Below are positions 48,722 to 60,990 of a stretch of DNA of 64,000 nucleotides, piece after piece. Positions within the stretch are counted from its first letter, which is position 1, and every line of letters begins with the position of its first letter. A program made the position numbers and the translations under genes. The stretch spans positions 496,001-560,000 of the forward strand of contig JAUFSD010000015.1 in assembly GCA_033030425.1 (NCBI GenBank), read 5' to 3'. Origin of the DNA: Verpa conica. Lineage: Eukaryota > Ascomycota > Pezizomycetes > Pezizales > Morchellaceae. A model generated the notes under the pieces. It was not told where the DNA came from. It did not search any database and was given only the letters and a program-made list of their open reading frames with translations.

Positions 48722-49858
48722 TATACTAGGACCCGGTAAATAAGTAGTTGTTATGATGCCTTGTAAACACGGAGCATTCTAACGGAAGGTGTAGGTGATA
48801 TGACACCGCTCCTCGGCACCGCTTGTGAAAATCCGGTTTTCTAGCAATTATTTAGGACTTCTGGATGCTTTGTGGGACCTTTGTGTCTAACAACTTCAGT
48901 ATAACTGATATCTTTGCTTCATACAACAATTTAACCCTCGTGTTTCACTTATCTCTTACAGTTCAGCAATGTGATTCTATGGACCTTCGCAATAGTGGAG
49001 AAATTTCAGATACAGGCTGAGGGCTACAATGTAGTTTCTCAGTAAATAGGGTTACATGTGCCAAGGGGGAGAAAGCTTGAAGTGTTTCTTTCCGAGTGAT
49101 GTTGGATGATTTGCTTTTCCTCACATGAATTCATAACCAGCCCCAGAATAACAACAACATATATAGTACCTCCGCAAAAATGGGAAATGGGCTGGAAGGA
49201 GGTGCTTTAGCCTCCACAAAGAAATATTACCGCACTTTAGTCCGGCTTTCTCCAGAACTAGTCCTTGTCTGGCACTTTATTGGTCGCGAGAATTTATGCA
49301 GCACATAAATCTGCTCAAACGTGCACGTGGAACCAAGGGGCCTGGAGTCAAAACGTTACTATGAGTACCGCTGCGGATCCCCGAGTCTTGACAAAACAAG
49401 ACTTCGCTTAATGAAGAGCTAAAGAAGTCCCTGAAATGGTACCCCTCTGTCGGGTATTGGTAGCACGCTTGTGGTCAGTGAATCAGGTCATTGGGCAGCC
49501 AAGATTTTCTAGTAGCTCCATGCATGGCCTAGTAAGAACACTTATTATAGTACCACCTACTAGCCCTATAACCCTGTCTTTGGTTAGGAATTATCATTGT
49601 TTTTTATTTTATTTTTTATATCGTTAACTATTGGGATGTATATGCCCATATATACTCGGTACCCTTGGTTTACTCCTAATTTCAATATGTCAAATAGAGC
49701 AGTTAGACTAGGTATTGGGGTTACTTATCGGTGGTGAGCCTACTATCCTGCCAAAACAGCAGGCAAAATTCCCTACTACATCCGATATTCCACACTACAA
49801 TTACATCCCTTGATATCAGCTGAGTATTGGAATCAGATATCTCCGCGGCCTGCCGCCG

Positions 49859-49918
49859 GTAAGGGCTGACGTGTTCCTAGACCGCTGCCTTCTATATAAA
49901 ACGCTTGGCAGCCCTTAC
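49859..49918. repeat. 10-bp perfect inverted repeat
   Basis: GTAAGGGCTG at 49859-49868 is exactly inverted as CAGCCCTTAC at 49909-49918, with 40 bp between. GCTGCC/GGCAGC just inside adds a competing pairing. No flanking duplication is evident. It may be a foldback relic or a chance hairpin. Confidence 0.4.
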
Positions 49919-51294
49919 TGACGCCTGGTAGAGTTGGTTCGGGCTCGACCCCACAACGTAACTACTACTAAGAGTTTCTTAAAAAGGGAGGGCGCGTCAG
50001 GTATATTGTTGGTCCAAGATTGAACTAACATTTGGGATAAGGTTTACCAGGGCTCGATAGTAGATATCATGTAGTTTTTACAGGCCATGTCCATGCAAGG
50101 GAGGGCGTTTCCCCACCAGAATTTGTACAATTGCAACATATTGTCTCGAATCAGCCACACATTGCATAACATAGTTTTAGCCGCTGGTTATAGGGCATCA
50201 CACTGAGTATTACGGGATAGGGAAGCACAAAAACACAATTATTAGCAAATGGTAATTGGTAAACAAGCCACGGCGGACATGGATGAAAGCGGCTAGAATT
50301 ATGGGAAGCTGGTTGCATCACGAGATTCTTGGCACGTAAGAGCCCCTCAGTCTTTGTTTCTATGAGCACGATGATCTGCCGGCATAGTTATCGAGATATG
50401 CAAGCCTTTGTATGAGGCTTGAGTCGATCGTTTAATAATTCACCCTTAGTCGTCACGCTCTATGCTGATTGAACCGGGTGCCGATATCTTAAACAAAGTC
50501 GCGCGTAGCAATCGCAAGACATCTTTTTGACTTTGTGGCGCCTCGTTTTCACGCCATATCGGATACTAGTAAATAAGATATGCCTTATACTCGGCCCCTG
50601 ATTGTGACAAGAGTCGGAGTTGGTTGACGGGTGGGGGGGCTCTTGGCAGCAGTTGAAACGCGCGCGCGGTTCCAAGCGTCAGCAACTGTCGCGTGGGAGA
50701 TGGTCCAGGTCGATGGGCGATTTCCTTTTACAATCGCCAAGATGTCGCTCTACGCTCGGTAAGGACTTGGAGTCCAGGGCTTGTTTCGACTTCTACTTGC
50801 CCAGTGCACGAACTTTTTGGTTCTCGTTGGTTGGGTTGGCCCTGTGGGTAGTCTGGGGTGGCAAAGGGACAAAGTCACATACGTTACAGGTATGCAGATG
50901 TTGAGCTTCAGAGTGGGGCCCTGGAGTGAAACCCACAGAACAGCCAAGTGTAACACTCGTCGCTCCTGTTCACGATCACCTTCTTGTACCAGTTCTCGGA
51001 TCCCTCGCCAGAGTTTGCCGCTATTAAAATACTAGACAGGAGAATATTGTGAGACAAACTTGGCAGTATGGTAGTTACAGATGCAAATGGATAAGAATCA
51101 CGGTTTCCGCCATGAATTTGAGGTTTCCCCAATCTTCTCCCAGTGCTCTCGGCTGGTCCTCGTTACATTCGGTACATTGCGCAATAGTCTTAACTCTTTC
51201 CTTTCTTACACAATAACTTCTATTAGTTTCCCAAAGCTGGACCTTGAGAACTCTTAATATACATATATTCTTTAAAGGGACGAAATATTCAACA

Positions 51295-54200
51295 ATGGCG
51301 ATCCATAATTCAAGATGCCCTGTTAGTGGTAATTCTGATGCTTCCGGTTCCTGCCCTGGTTCAAGGAGCTCTTCAAGGATGGGACCTAGAGGTTGCGCTT
51401 TCTCTGGCTTTTCTTTAGATGCTCAACAAGTTCTCTACGGTGTAAGATACAAATCCTTTTCTTTTAACTATTTGTTTCATTAAGGGATATATTTGGGGGC
51501 TAATTGAGTGGTAATAGGCACCTCAAGGACCTAATGCACCCGCAATAATCTATGAAAACGAACGTAGGACGATGGTCGACGTACTGCTCCCAGAAGCCCC
51601 CCCAAAAGAACGAACCTGGGGCCTTAAGAATGCAGACGTCCTTACACCATCACCAGAAGATGTCCTAGCTGCCGCACTAGGTGCACCAGCACGTCGAGTT
51701 CTGCAGCGGGCAGAATCTATGGGGCCAAGAACAGGCTGGCGCGACGGATATCTGACAAGCTCACATGGTTTCTGCCCACCTGATCCTTCAGCATCTCCCA
51801 TTGCCTTAGCTTCCTGCCCAGGAAGAGTCTGGAGTGACTTGTGTAGTCGAATGCCTGGTTTGGTCGGCAGGGGTAAAATTCGAGAAGCCATCCTAGAGCT
51901 ACCACTTATCAGTGGTGGACCTGAAGTCATCCCTGATAAAGCACTTTGGGCTGCAACAGTATGCCTAGGAATCCTGGCAAGTGTTTATCGCTACGAAGAA
52001 CGGAATGATGGTCATGAGGGAATTGTTGCTGGTGCACACGCATCAGCCTTCCTGAATGCTACGGGAGATGCCGAAGATGAGGAAGAGGAGACTAAGGGAA
52101 TACCACGGAATGTCGCAATCCCATTGAGGGCGGTCTGTACTCGTATGGGACGTCCATTGCCACATCTCACTCAGTACGATGTTTCAATATACAATTACAA
52201 ATTGCGCGATCCAACTAGTGTTTATCCATATGTTGAGAGATTTGAGAATATGGACTTGAGATGGCCAGTGTTCCAAGATCTTGCTGAGCGTGGGTTCTTG
52301 CTATGCATGGCTGCTAGTCATGGTTGCTTTACTCCTGGAGTTGAGCTTATTGCTCGCTGTCAAGAGATGGTAATGGAGAAGTAAGTCTTGGATCAGCACT
52401 CAATACTAGGAATGGAAGGGACTCTTTATCTAACTCGTGTTCACTTAGGAATAACGAAGGATTATTAAGAGAACTCATAGCCTTGAAGGAGGTGGTCGAT
52501 CAGCTGGGTTACGTTTTCCATCAAATCAGTGTAAACCCAGGTTCTGGCGAGAATTTCTCCAATCCAGTAAGTATCAAATCTCATTGAAAACTAGGTCCCC
52601 TTAGAGTTCTAACGATTTTACAGGTCGAATGGGGTCAACGATATGCGAAGTTTTCGGCTCCACTCTCAAAACGTGTACCGGCTTTATCTGGGCTTGCATT
52701 ACCGCTATTCCAACTTATGGATGCCTTTCTAGGCCGTAAAAAATACGACTCCTTCCTCGGGCTAGAGGCACTTCATCTCCGAGCGTGGTTGCCTTTGAAC
52801 ATTCGAGCATTCATCACAGCCGTGGAACAATATTACACGATCCCAGAATATGTGAAAGCAAGTGGGGATTCACGATTAATGGGTGTTCTAGAGGGAATCG
52901 TCGAGTCATACGCTGGGGAAAGGGGCTTTATGGGAACACATAGATGTGAGTTTATGTTATTATTCTTAATCGCATAAAACCTGACGTGTCATGATAGACA
53001 AGGTATATGGGTTTTTAGAGGTAGTTGCAAAAACTGGCCGTACAGAAACAAACGGCAACGCTGGTGCTGGAGATAATCAAGGTCGACCTTGGGAAGAGGT
53101 TCACAAGACCTTATCAGATTCAATGATTGAACGACTAGAACCTTTCCGAGATAATATTACTCGCAAGCCTCACGAGATGAGAGGATGTTTTGAAGAATGC
53201 CGTTTTAAAGCAAGGATTGCACACCGCTCCTTTATCGACAATGACCCTGACCGAAGCACGGCTAAGGTCACAATTGATCTTATGCAATCTGGAATTACTT
53301 TCGGTCCAGGAGATCGTCTTGCAATCATGCCACTAAATCCTTGGAAAGAAGTTGTGAAAGTGGCTGATGTGTTTGGTTTGATACAGAGATTAGAGGAGGT
53401 TATTGCATTGGAAAGGTCTTCTGAGTGGAAGCGATACGCAGGTCATGAGGCAGCAATTGCAAGAAATAATTCTGCTGCTGTGTTGAAAGTTAAGGATATC
53501 CTTAGAAAAGGACATCTATCCCCTCTTACAAAAGAAACAGTAATGCAGGTAAGTTCATACCCTTGATCTCTTTTCGGGCGATTTCTCATAATGGGGCCGA
53601 ACTAGGTCCATGTCCTCCTTCGAACTTCATCACCGACTGTCTTAAAAGTACTTGCGTCAGAGACATGGCCGGTCAGGGGGTCACTGGGGGATCTCCTAAC
53701 TGCTGCTTACTCTGAGGTCGTACCAGAAGTGTGGAACAAAGCATTTAACCCCGATGATTTATCATGGTTAGCAAAGCTAGTTCCTGTTGAAGTCCCTAGG
53801 ACCTACTCAATTTCTAGCTATTCTGATGAGCTTCTCCCAAGCTCTCTAGATCTAACAGTATCACGTGTGGAGCATGAGGTTTTCCCAGCTCTCCTTCCTG
53901 GAGGTGTCAGGAAAGAATTCTGCGCTGGTGTGAGCAGCGGATTTCTAAACCCTCATCCTGAAGAGGAAAGAATAATTTCTGAAATTCCCGGCTTTGCTGA
54001 AATCGAAGACACTGTACTCGTTGGTGTATCTCGGCCGTTGAACTTTCAACTCCCTATCTCACCTGCAGCGCCAGTAGCCATGTTTGCTGGTGGATCTGGG
54101 ATCGCTCCTTTCAGAAGTTTCTGGAATCAACGGATTTCTTCTGGGGCTGTTGGGCGAAACATCTTATTCCTAGGAGTTCAATCCCGGAAAAAGCTCGTTT

Positions 54201-56553
54201 ACGAGGATGAGCTTCGTGACCACGTTCGGTATAATGGCCTTGAACTTCACACTGCTTTCTCACGTGATCGTAAGGGACTTATGTACGACCAATACGTCCG
54301 GGATTTAGTGGAGAGAGATATGGAACCAAGATACCTTGACATGGCTATTGTTGAGAATGGAAGTACTGTCTGCGATATTGTGATGTCGACAAAGCTCGGT
54401 GGACTAGGCGGATACCTCTATATTTGCGGTTCGGTTTCTGTCTACGAAACTGTGATTTCTGGCATTAGAAAATCAATCTACAACAATCGGGCAGTGACTG
54501 AAAAGTCTGCAGATATTCTTCTGGCAACTGCCTTCGCTGAGCGAAGGTTGATGCTTGATATTTTCATGACTCCTAAAGCAATGTCATTCAAGGAGCCGGT
54601 TATACCCATATCAGAACTTTCGAAGAATACTGGTCACCGAGAAGGCTCTAAGACCTGGATCGGTGTTCATGGTGCTGTATACGATATTACCGAGTTTCTA
54701 CCTATCCATCCTGGGGGCTCCCTTATTGTCGCAGCCAGTGCGGGCCTAGACGCAACAAAGACCTTCGACGATCTTGCCCATACCTCAAATCCAGAAGTCA
54801 TGAGTCTTCTCTCAAAATATTTCATCGGATATCTGGCTCCAAAGCCAAATCTACAGTCTACAGAGCTGTCTTCACTATATGATGGATGGCAAGATTATCT
54901 GAGGACTTGTGTAGAGAGTTTAACCACTCTATCGTTCGAGGTGAAGTCTCTCATGAAAGATAATCACATTTGGTTCTCTGGTGGTATGTTAAATATGGGG
55001 GGAGTACGTAAATTCTACCAGGTATGTGTTTCCCCGCGTTACATTTAGAACATCTTGCTAAATTAGTTTTATAGTTCCAATCACGCTTGATGCAAAATGC
55101 ATTTAGTGAACTATTCGGTACAAAGCTTCAGGAGCTATATCTCAAACTAACTTTCAACTTAATGGCCCTTCAAAGTACCGGATCAAGATTTCCCGACGTC
55201 ATGGGCATCATATCTCGTGCACAATCCTCTCAAGCGGCTACCAAGGCCCAGAAGGAAATTGCACAGATTGGGGATTTGGTTTGCAACAGTGGAGCAGCAC
55301 AATCTATTGAACGTGGCTTGATTCGATATGCTCAGTCAGTCACCGAGTTAGATGTGCGATTCTTAGAGCAAATCCGAGAGGAGATTTGTACAGGTATGGA
55401 TGGATTTGATCTGGTTGCAACAATGAAGACCACAACAATGGAGAAGCAGGTATGTTCACAGCTATTTCCAAGGAAACCTCTTAGCTATGGGTCCTAACAT
55501 CAAATATTTTACTAGCGATTATTTAAAGTATCTGCTTTCTTGATATCATTACTTGAAAGAGTTGCTGAGCGACTTGACAACTTCTACGCTGAAATTGCTC
55601 AACAATCTCTTTACCATCCAGAGATAGAAGAGAACCCCGCCCGTGCCCGCTGGAGACTTGTCAAACGGCGCATCTTCGATGGCAGTTTCTTCCTGTTCAC
55701 TCAAGATATTTCTTTAGATAGCCAACCCATGGACAGCATAAACGAACCAATGTCACCATTCCAACCCCTACGGCAAGCACGAATGCGCCAAAGTGTATCG
55801 TTTAACCAGATCGTGTCGAGTGCAAATGATATGGTCAACCGGTTAAACCATGGAAGAAGTCTTGAAAGTTTTATGCAATCGACAACCAGTAATGAGAGAG
55901 GACGCGATACTCAAAACGATAAGGGCACTATCACTGTACAACCCCTCCGAAGATTAGCAGATATGCATACCACACGAGCAACGAAGTCTGAGAACCCAAC
56001 ATCGAGCTACATTGAACATTTGGATCGAAAAGCTGCAAGTAGAATGTCTATCTTCATGTCTGAGAACGTGAAAGCACTTAAAAGACTAAGTCGGATCCCC
56101 CTGGACCCTATTGCCCTCCAGCATGCAATGAGTGTTTATGGCGGTTCAAATCACGGCGGTTCAAATCACGGTGGTTTAAATCATGGTGGTTCAAATTATG
56201 GTGGTTCAAATCATGGTGGTTCTGTTTATGGCGGTAGCTCTAGTCGAGCTCCACGTAGACTAGCAAGGTCGATACCTGAAGCAACAATCAGTAGCCGTGC
56301 AAGCTCTCGAGAAAGAATTAATCTCGCAAATGTGGAAACCGTTAGACTGGATGATGGTAGATCCACTATATCAAACCATATGCGTACAGAAAGTGTTGCA
56401 TCTCGATTTTCCTCGGCACGCGAACGATCCTCGTCTTCATCCTCGTCGAGGAATCTTCACCGAAAACTATCAATGTCTTCAGTTCACTCTGTAAGCAGTG
56501 ATGCAATGAGTAGGGGCTTAGAGGCACTAAAGAAGAAATACGTGGTGACATAG
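51295..56553 (+). CDS. IDO-like dioxygenase / FAD-NAD(P)H reductase / cytochrome b5 fusion
   Basis: Eight exons: 51295-51441, 51518-52380, 52449-52566, 52624-52945, 52998-53548, 53606-55021, 55075-55449 and 55516-56553, giving 1,609 aa; all introns are 52-76 nt with consensus donors. Residues about 60-510 match indoleamine 2,3-dioxygenase (PRNVAIPL at about 245, VFHQI near 360, likely proximal heme His482 in GTHRYKVYGFLE). Residues about 560-930 are a P450-reductase-type FAD/NAD(P)H module (R732 in RTYSISSY; GGSGIAPFRSF from 829; LYICGS) with no FMN domain. Residues about 998-1079 are cytochrome b5 (HPGG with His1035; second ligand His1059, spacing 24 as in the family). A helical domain (about 1090-1370) and a Ser-rich tail with GGSNH repeats (about 1473-1507) follow. 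Inferred role: NAD(P)H-driven heme dioxygenation of an indole-type substrate, cytosolic; substrate unproven. Confidence 0.88.
56142..56247 (+). repeat. In-frame GGSNHG minisatellite inside the fusion gene
   Basis: A 15-bp unit of type GGTGGTTCAAATCAT is repeated about six times with point changes, encoding GGSNHGGSNHGGLNHGGSNY and related units. It lies in the disordered C-terminal tail. The length of such repeats often varies between strains. Confidence 0.8.
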
Positions 56554-57269
56554 TAGACTATACTAGCTATTTGTACTTTGTTTTTTTTTATAGGGTTAAG
56601 GGATCGGGAGTAGAGCGGGTGTAATTGAGGGAGTTTTTTGTATGATTTAATGACAAGTATTTTAAGCAAGAGAATGAGAAATTAGAAAATGTATTTCTAT
56701 CACATCATAAACCCACTTCCAAAATGTTCTTGAGTGGTCTCTAAAATCATAGAACATCACTCGACATTGACAGCCGAGAACAGCCCGCGGGAATGCTTAA
56801 TAAGAAGCCTGGGATAAAATTTTATGACCTGGTATAAGATTTATGACTTGATATAAGTGTGATGCACTCACCCTATCTCTATTATCAACTGATTGCAACG
56901 CTTCGGAACACCAGGACCAATAGGATTTTTCATCGTAATAAGAAATAAAGTAGTAAGACCCAATGCAGTAAGTATTTACTTGCATCGGGATACTATAGGG
57001 TCTTGATATGCGGGCTGCGGGCATCAATGATCCCATCCCCATATTGCGGGCTCGGCTAATCAGGCCTTCTTAGCGAGTGGCGCATGACATCTTACGCAAC
57101 GGTAACAGGCATCCTTGCGAACCCCTCACCTAAAGATCTCCGCCTCTCCGCTAGAGCAAGCAAGCAACAAAGGAAACCGCCCTCTTTTAACAAACCCCGA
57201 GATTCAAACCAGACATCTCGATAACAAAGCCAAGTGTGTTCAAGTCAATTCGTTTTTAATCAACTAAAG
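56554..57269. other. Intergenic region upstream of pin1
   Basis: About 715 nt between two plus-strand genes. The first part is the fusion gene's 3' UTR with a T-rich run. No gene or RNA is visible. Confidence 0.5.
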
Positions 57270-58165
57270 ATGGTATGCAACCTAATCAATCCCCTACCCC
57301 TCCTCTCCTGCCGTGGTGCAGCTGTATGTGTGGATTATATACATATATATATATACCTACTAGGGAGCGTAGATTGATTGCATATGATAAGACATGATGC
57401 GATCCGAGCACCATCGTTAACGTGCTATACTCTAGTCTACAGAAGAAACAGGGCTTCCCGCAAACTGGACCGTCAGATTCTCCAAGTCAAAGAACCTCCC
57501 GTACTACTTCAACACGGCAACAAACGCATCGCAATGGGCCCCACCAGCTGATGCAGATTCAGAGACTCTAAAGGTGTACATGGCAAAGCAGTTTCCGGCT
57601 ACAACGCTACAGCCGTCTGAGGGTGGGGCACAAGCTGGAAAGATCAGGTGTAGCCATTTGCTCGTCAAGCATAAAGGTAGCAGAAGACCGAGCTCATGGA
57701 AGGAAGTTGGTTCCCCATTCCACTCTCCCCCATGGCATTCATCCGAATGCTTTTACTAATATAGTGTAGGCAAATATTACTAGAACGAAGGAAGAAGCCA
57801 TGGAAATCATTCTAGGCTTCGAGGCGCGTGTTAGAGAAGGTTCGGTTAGCTTGGCAGACCTTGCGCTCACCGAGTCCGACTGTAGCAGTGCTAGGAAACG
57901 CGGTGACCTGTTAGTGACCTCCTAGAAACCTCAAACTTCTCATCAACTCCAAAGTTCCCACTTCTCAAATACTTAAACCTTGTCTCAATGGCACACATAT
58001 ATATAAATTGATGCTGATAATGAATAATATAGCGGCTTCTTTGGCAGGGGTGAAATGCAGAAGGAGTTTGAAGAGGCTGCTTTTGAGCTCAAGCCCGGCG
58101 AGATGAGCCATACAGTTGAGACGGCATCCGGGATCCATCTTATCGAAAGGTTAATATCCCCCTAG
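57270..58165 (+). CDS. pin1: Pin1/Ess1 WW-domain parvulin prolyl isomerase
   Basis: Four exons: 57270-57272 (the ATG alone), 57436-57705, 57770-57909 and 58033-58165, giving 181 aa. The first join gives [20 protein letters not shown], the normal family start. The WW domain has both tryptophans (NW and QWAPP). The parvulin domain shows [19 protein letters not shown], then [39 protein letters not shown] and SGIHLIERL. The Cys of CSHLL, the basic patch (K and two R) and the later His match Pin1 catalytic and phosphate-binding residues. The enzyme isomerises pSer/pThr-Pro bonds, for instance in the RNA polymerase II tail and mitotic proteins. Donors of introns 2 and 3 (GTTGGT, GTTAGT) are off-consensus. 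The last codons (ISP) are read through to a TAG; an extra 3' intron is the alternative. Confidence 0.93.
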
Positions 58166-60990
58166 TACTATTTTTTCTTCTTCCTCTCTTTTCTCTCATG
58201 GGGTGGTTGGATATTCGCAGGAACTAACTCTCTATGGCATGTAGGTTGGAATGAATAATTATTTTCTTATAGGTTTACCTATATCGAGCGTCCATTCACA
58301 TGAGAGGAACAAAATGGAGTAAAGTATTTCAAGAACGATATGATTAGCCTTTTACCCCCTCCCACTATAGCTTCTTATTTTCTTTCCTTCTTCAATTTAT
58401 TGTCAGTAATCTCAGACCAATAAAGAATGAATGCATAAGTAGGGAAATCTTATGTTGGAAATTTTAGGTTCGTACTAAAAAAGACAGAAGCAAAAATGTT
58501 TTAATTAGGAAAAAAGCAACATTTCTTTGTGTCCCTCTTTGCTTACTATATTTTCCGGTTGCGGCGGACTTTTTACTTGTATAGCCCCCAGTGGGGGGAG
58601 GAGGAAATTCTTCAATTCGACGCTCTATCTCCATACCATAATCAGTGTCAACTTAAGAACTCTGTAAGAAGCAAATGAACATATGTGGGGGCCGAAGATC
58701 CCGACTTCCTGCAAAGATGTCATTTCTATTTTCCAGCCCGTGTTCAGGTCGGGGGATCATATCCAGATACTGATTGCAGGGAAAGAACCCGATTCATGGT
58801 CCGCACCATGCAGTTTGTCTCTGCCTATCTGTCTGCCTCCGTTATATCATCCCTTCGCACTTGTTTTTTTCACCCTTGCATGAACCATACCGCCAATGTT
58901 TTGCAAAACGGGCCGGACCCTAAAACAGCTGCAAGCTAAAAAATGAAAGCGGGGCGGATAGTGACGGTAGGCGTTGGTTATTTGTTTTAAGTTGATACAT
59001 GAATCATCATCCGTCTCCACATATGAGATGACTTCACAAGTAAAATTAGAGCATGTGGGGGCAGCTAAACGATCGAATAAAGTTGCTCGTGACAGTCCAT
59101 CATCCCTCGGAGTGGGGAGACTCACGCAGCGGGGACGAGTAGAAAAAAGGAAACTGGAATTCGGAAGTGATAAAACAGCCTTGAAACAATCAGTATCGGA
59201 GATGGGGTACCTTTTTTTTACGTCCTGCTTGAAAGAAGGAAAAAGAGGATTCTCGTCAGGAATTGATGGCTAATACCGAGTTGCACTTATGATTCGCCGG
59301 ACATCGCCGATTGAGGTGAGCGCCATCGCATAGTAATTTCACACAACAATTGTTTTCCAGGCGGCTCGAAGGACTTCACGTATGACCAGATCTGACAGCT
59401 AAACGGTTTTGGCTACTTATTGTCAAATAAGTACCTGCAAGCGGAAATAGCACCAGGGAAAGGGACCGCAACTATGACACGGGTAGGGTAAGAATTTTTC
59501 CGAAGTTTTCAAAATTCTGGTATTGATATTCACATGTGATATAACAGTAAGAATGTCATGGGCGCACATGCTTGGTGGGGTGGAGGGTTTAATTGAGCCT
59601 CATGCCATTCCAAGACTTCATGTACCTCGGATGCGTGGAATGAGGAAGCTTTGGCTCCTCGGGTGATTATGGCGAGATTGAGGCCAATTAAGGCCTTGGG
59701 TCTCCGCCTACCGGGAGAGAAAAGGTTTTGCGTTACAATTGTGTGTCCAATGCTGTTGCGGCGAGCTTTCATGAGTATTTAGCCAAACCTTCCGCCACAG
59801 GGCTGATGATGCATGTGGCACCTTTAAACAGGCCGGAAGCGAGAATCGGGTTAGGTGCTAAGGTACATGTCAAGAACTCGTTCCGAGTGAGCTTTAATCC
59901 TTGCGTGTTGATCATCCCTTCCGCGGATTAGGATTAGGTGTGGTTATCTTTGGCGCGACAAGTCTGTGCTCGAGCCGCGAGGGCGTTTTTCACATGTGAA
60001 GAGGGAAAGCTTTCCAACGTCCATTCTGTGACACATAACAGCTGCCTAGACTGACGCCTTCAGGAAAAGAAGAAAGGACGACGTGAGCTACGATAAGTGA
60101 ATTTGATGGACAGCAGAGATAGGAACCTGACAGACGGGTTAATTGTAGGAATTCAGGGAGGTGATAATGGTGGTGGTGGGGCGGTCAAAATCTCGAGTAC
60201 AAACGACATGCAGGTTGTAACTGGACTGCAGATATGGTGGGCACACACACAGAGCTCAGAGATATCATGGAAGCTTAGGTTAAATCTAGCGATTTGCGGA
60301 CAGGAGACCGTATCGGAAACCCCACCCAGCAGCCCAATGAGTCCTCAGTGCAAGGGACCCAGAACGGCGGTTGATAAGCCCTGACCGTGTCGAACGGCCC
60401 AGGTATCCATCTTTTGGGCAACATTCTCTTGTATTTCCTTTTTTCTTTTCACGTGTCAAAGAAATGGGGGGCGTTGCAGGCGAGGGCTATTCGCCTAGAT
60501 GTCCCTCCCTTGCGGCGCGTTCTCCCCACTGCGGTTTTTTGTTCTGAGGCAGAATAGTCGTTGGCGGGAGGGAGGGGTTGGTGTTGCATACGTAAACACA
60601 GGGACTTATCTCTCTTGACCAGTCCTGGCATTCTGATACAAGCTAGCTACTGGGGATTGTCTTCCATACAAATACTGCAGCTTCCCTCCTCCACCTCTCT
60701 TGTCCTCTTCCCCTCTGCTCATCTCTTTACCTACTGTCCGCTATACTTGATCACCTTGTACAGGCCGTGATAGTAAGTCCATCTACTCCATTCCCCTAAA
60801 TTTCTATCTATCCATAGCAAACTCTCCATCCTCTATTTATCCTCTCACAACCCTACCTCATTGATCTCATCTCTATCTACCTACATATCAACACCTTGCT
60901 AACTCGTACCTTTATAGCCTCGCCTGCTCCCACAAGACCACTCAAAGACACAATCCTCCCCATATATTAATTCACAGCAAGAAAGACAGC
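58166..60990. other. Long intergenic region and perilipin leader
   Basis: About 2.8 kb with no supported gene. Frames at 58974-59273 and elsewhere have no domain. The last 380 nt are strongly pyrimidine-rich, typical of the promoter and leader of a highly expressed gene. A GTAAGT at 60773 and a CACAG ending at 60977 probably bound a 205-nt leader intron. Confidence 0.5.

Larger units (their letters stand above)
47648..51294. other. Long intergenic region
   Basis: About 3.6 kb without a supported gene. It contains a SINE stub (48657-48721) and an inverted repeat at 49859-49918. Small frames such as 50620-50904 have no recognisable domain. The last 100 nt form the leader of the redox fusion gene. 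Confidence 0.55.

Noticed and set aside
51550..51930. 126-codon minus-strand frame
   Set aside because: Antisense of exon 2 of the redox fusion, whose reading frame is fixed by conserved IDO-like blocks.
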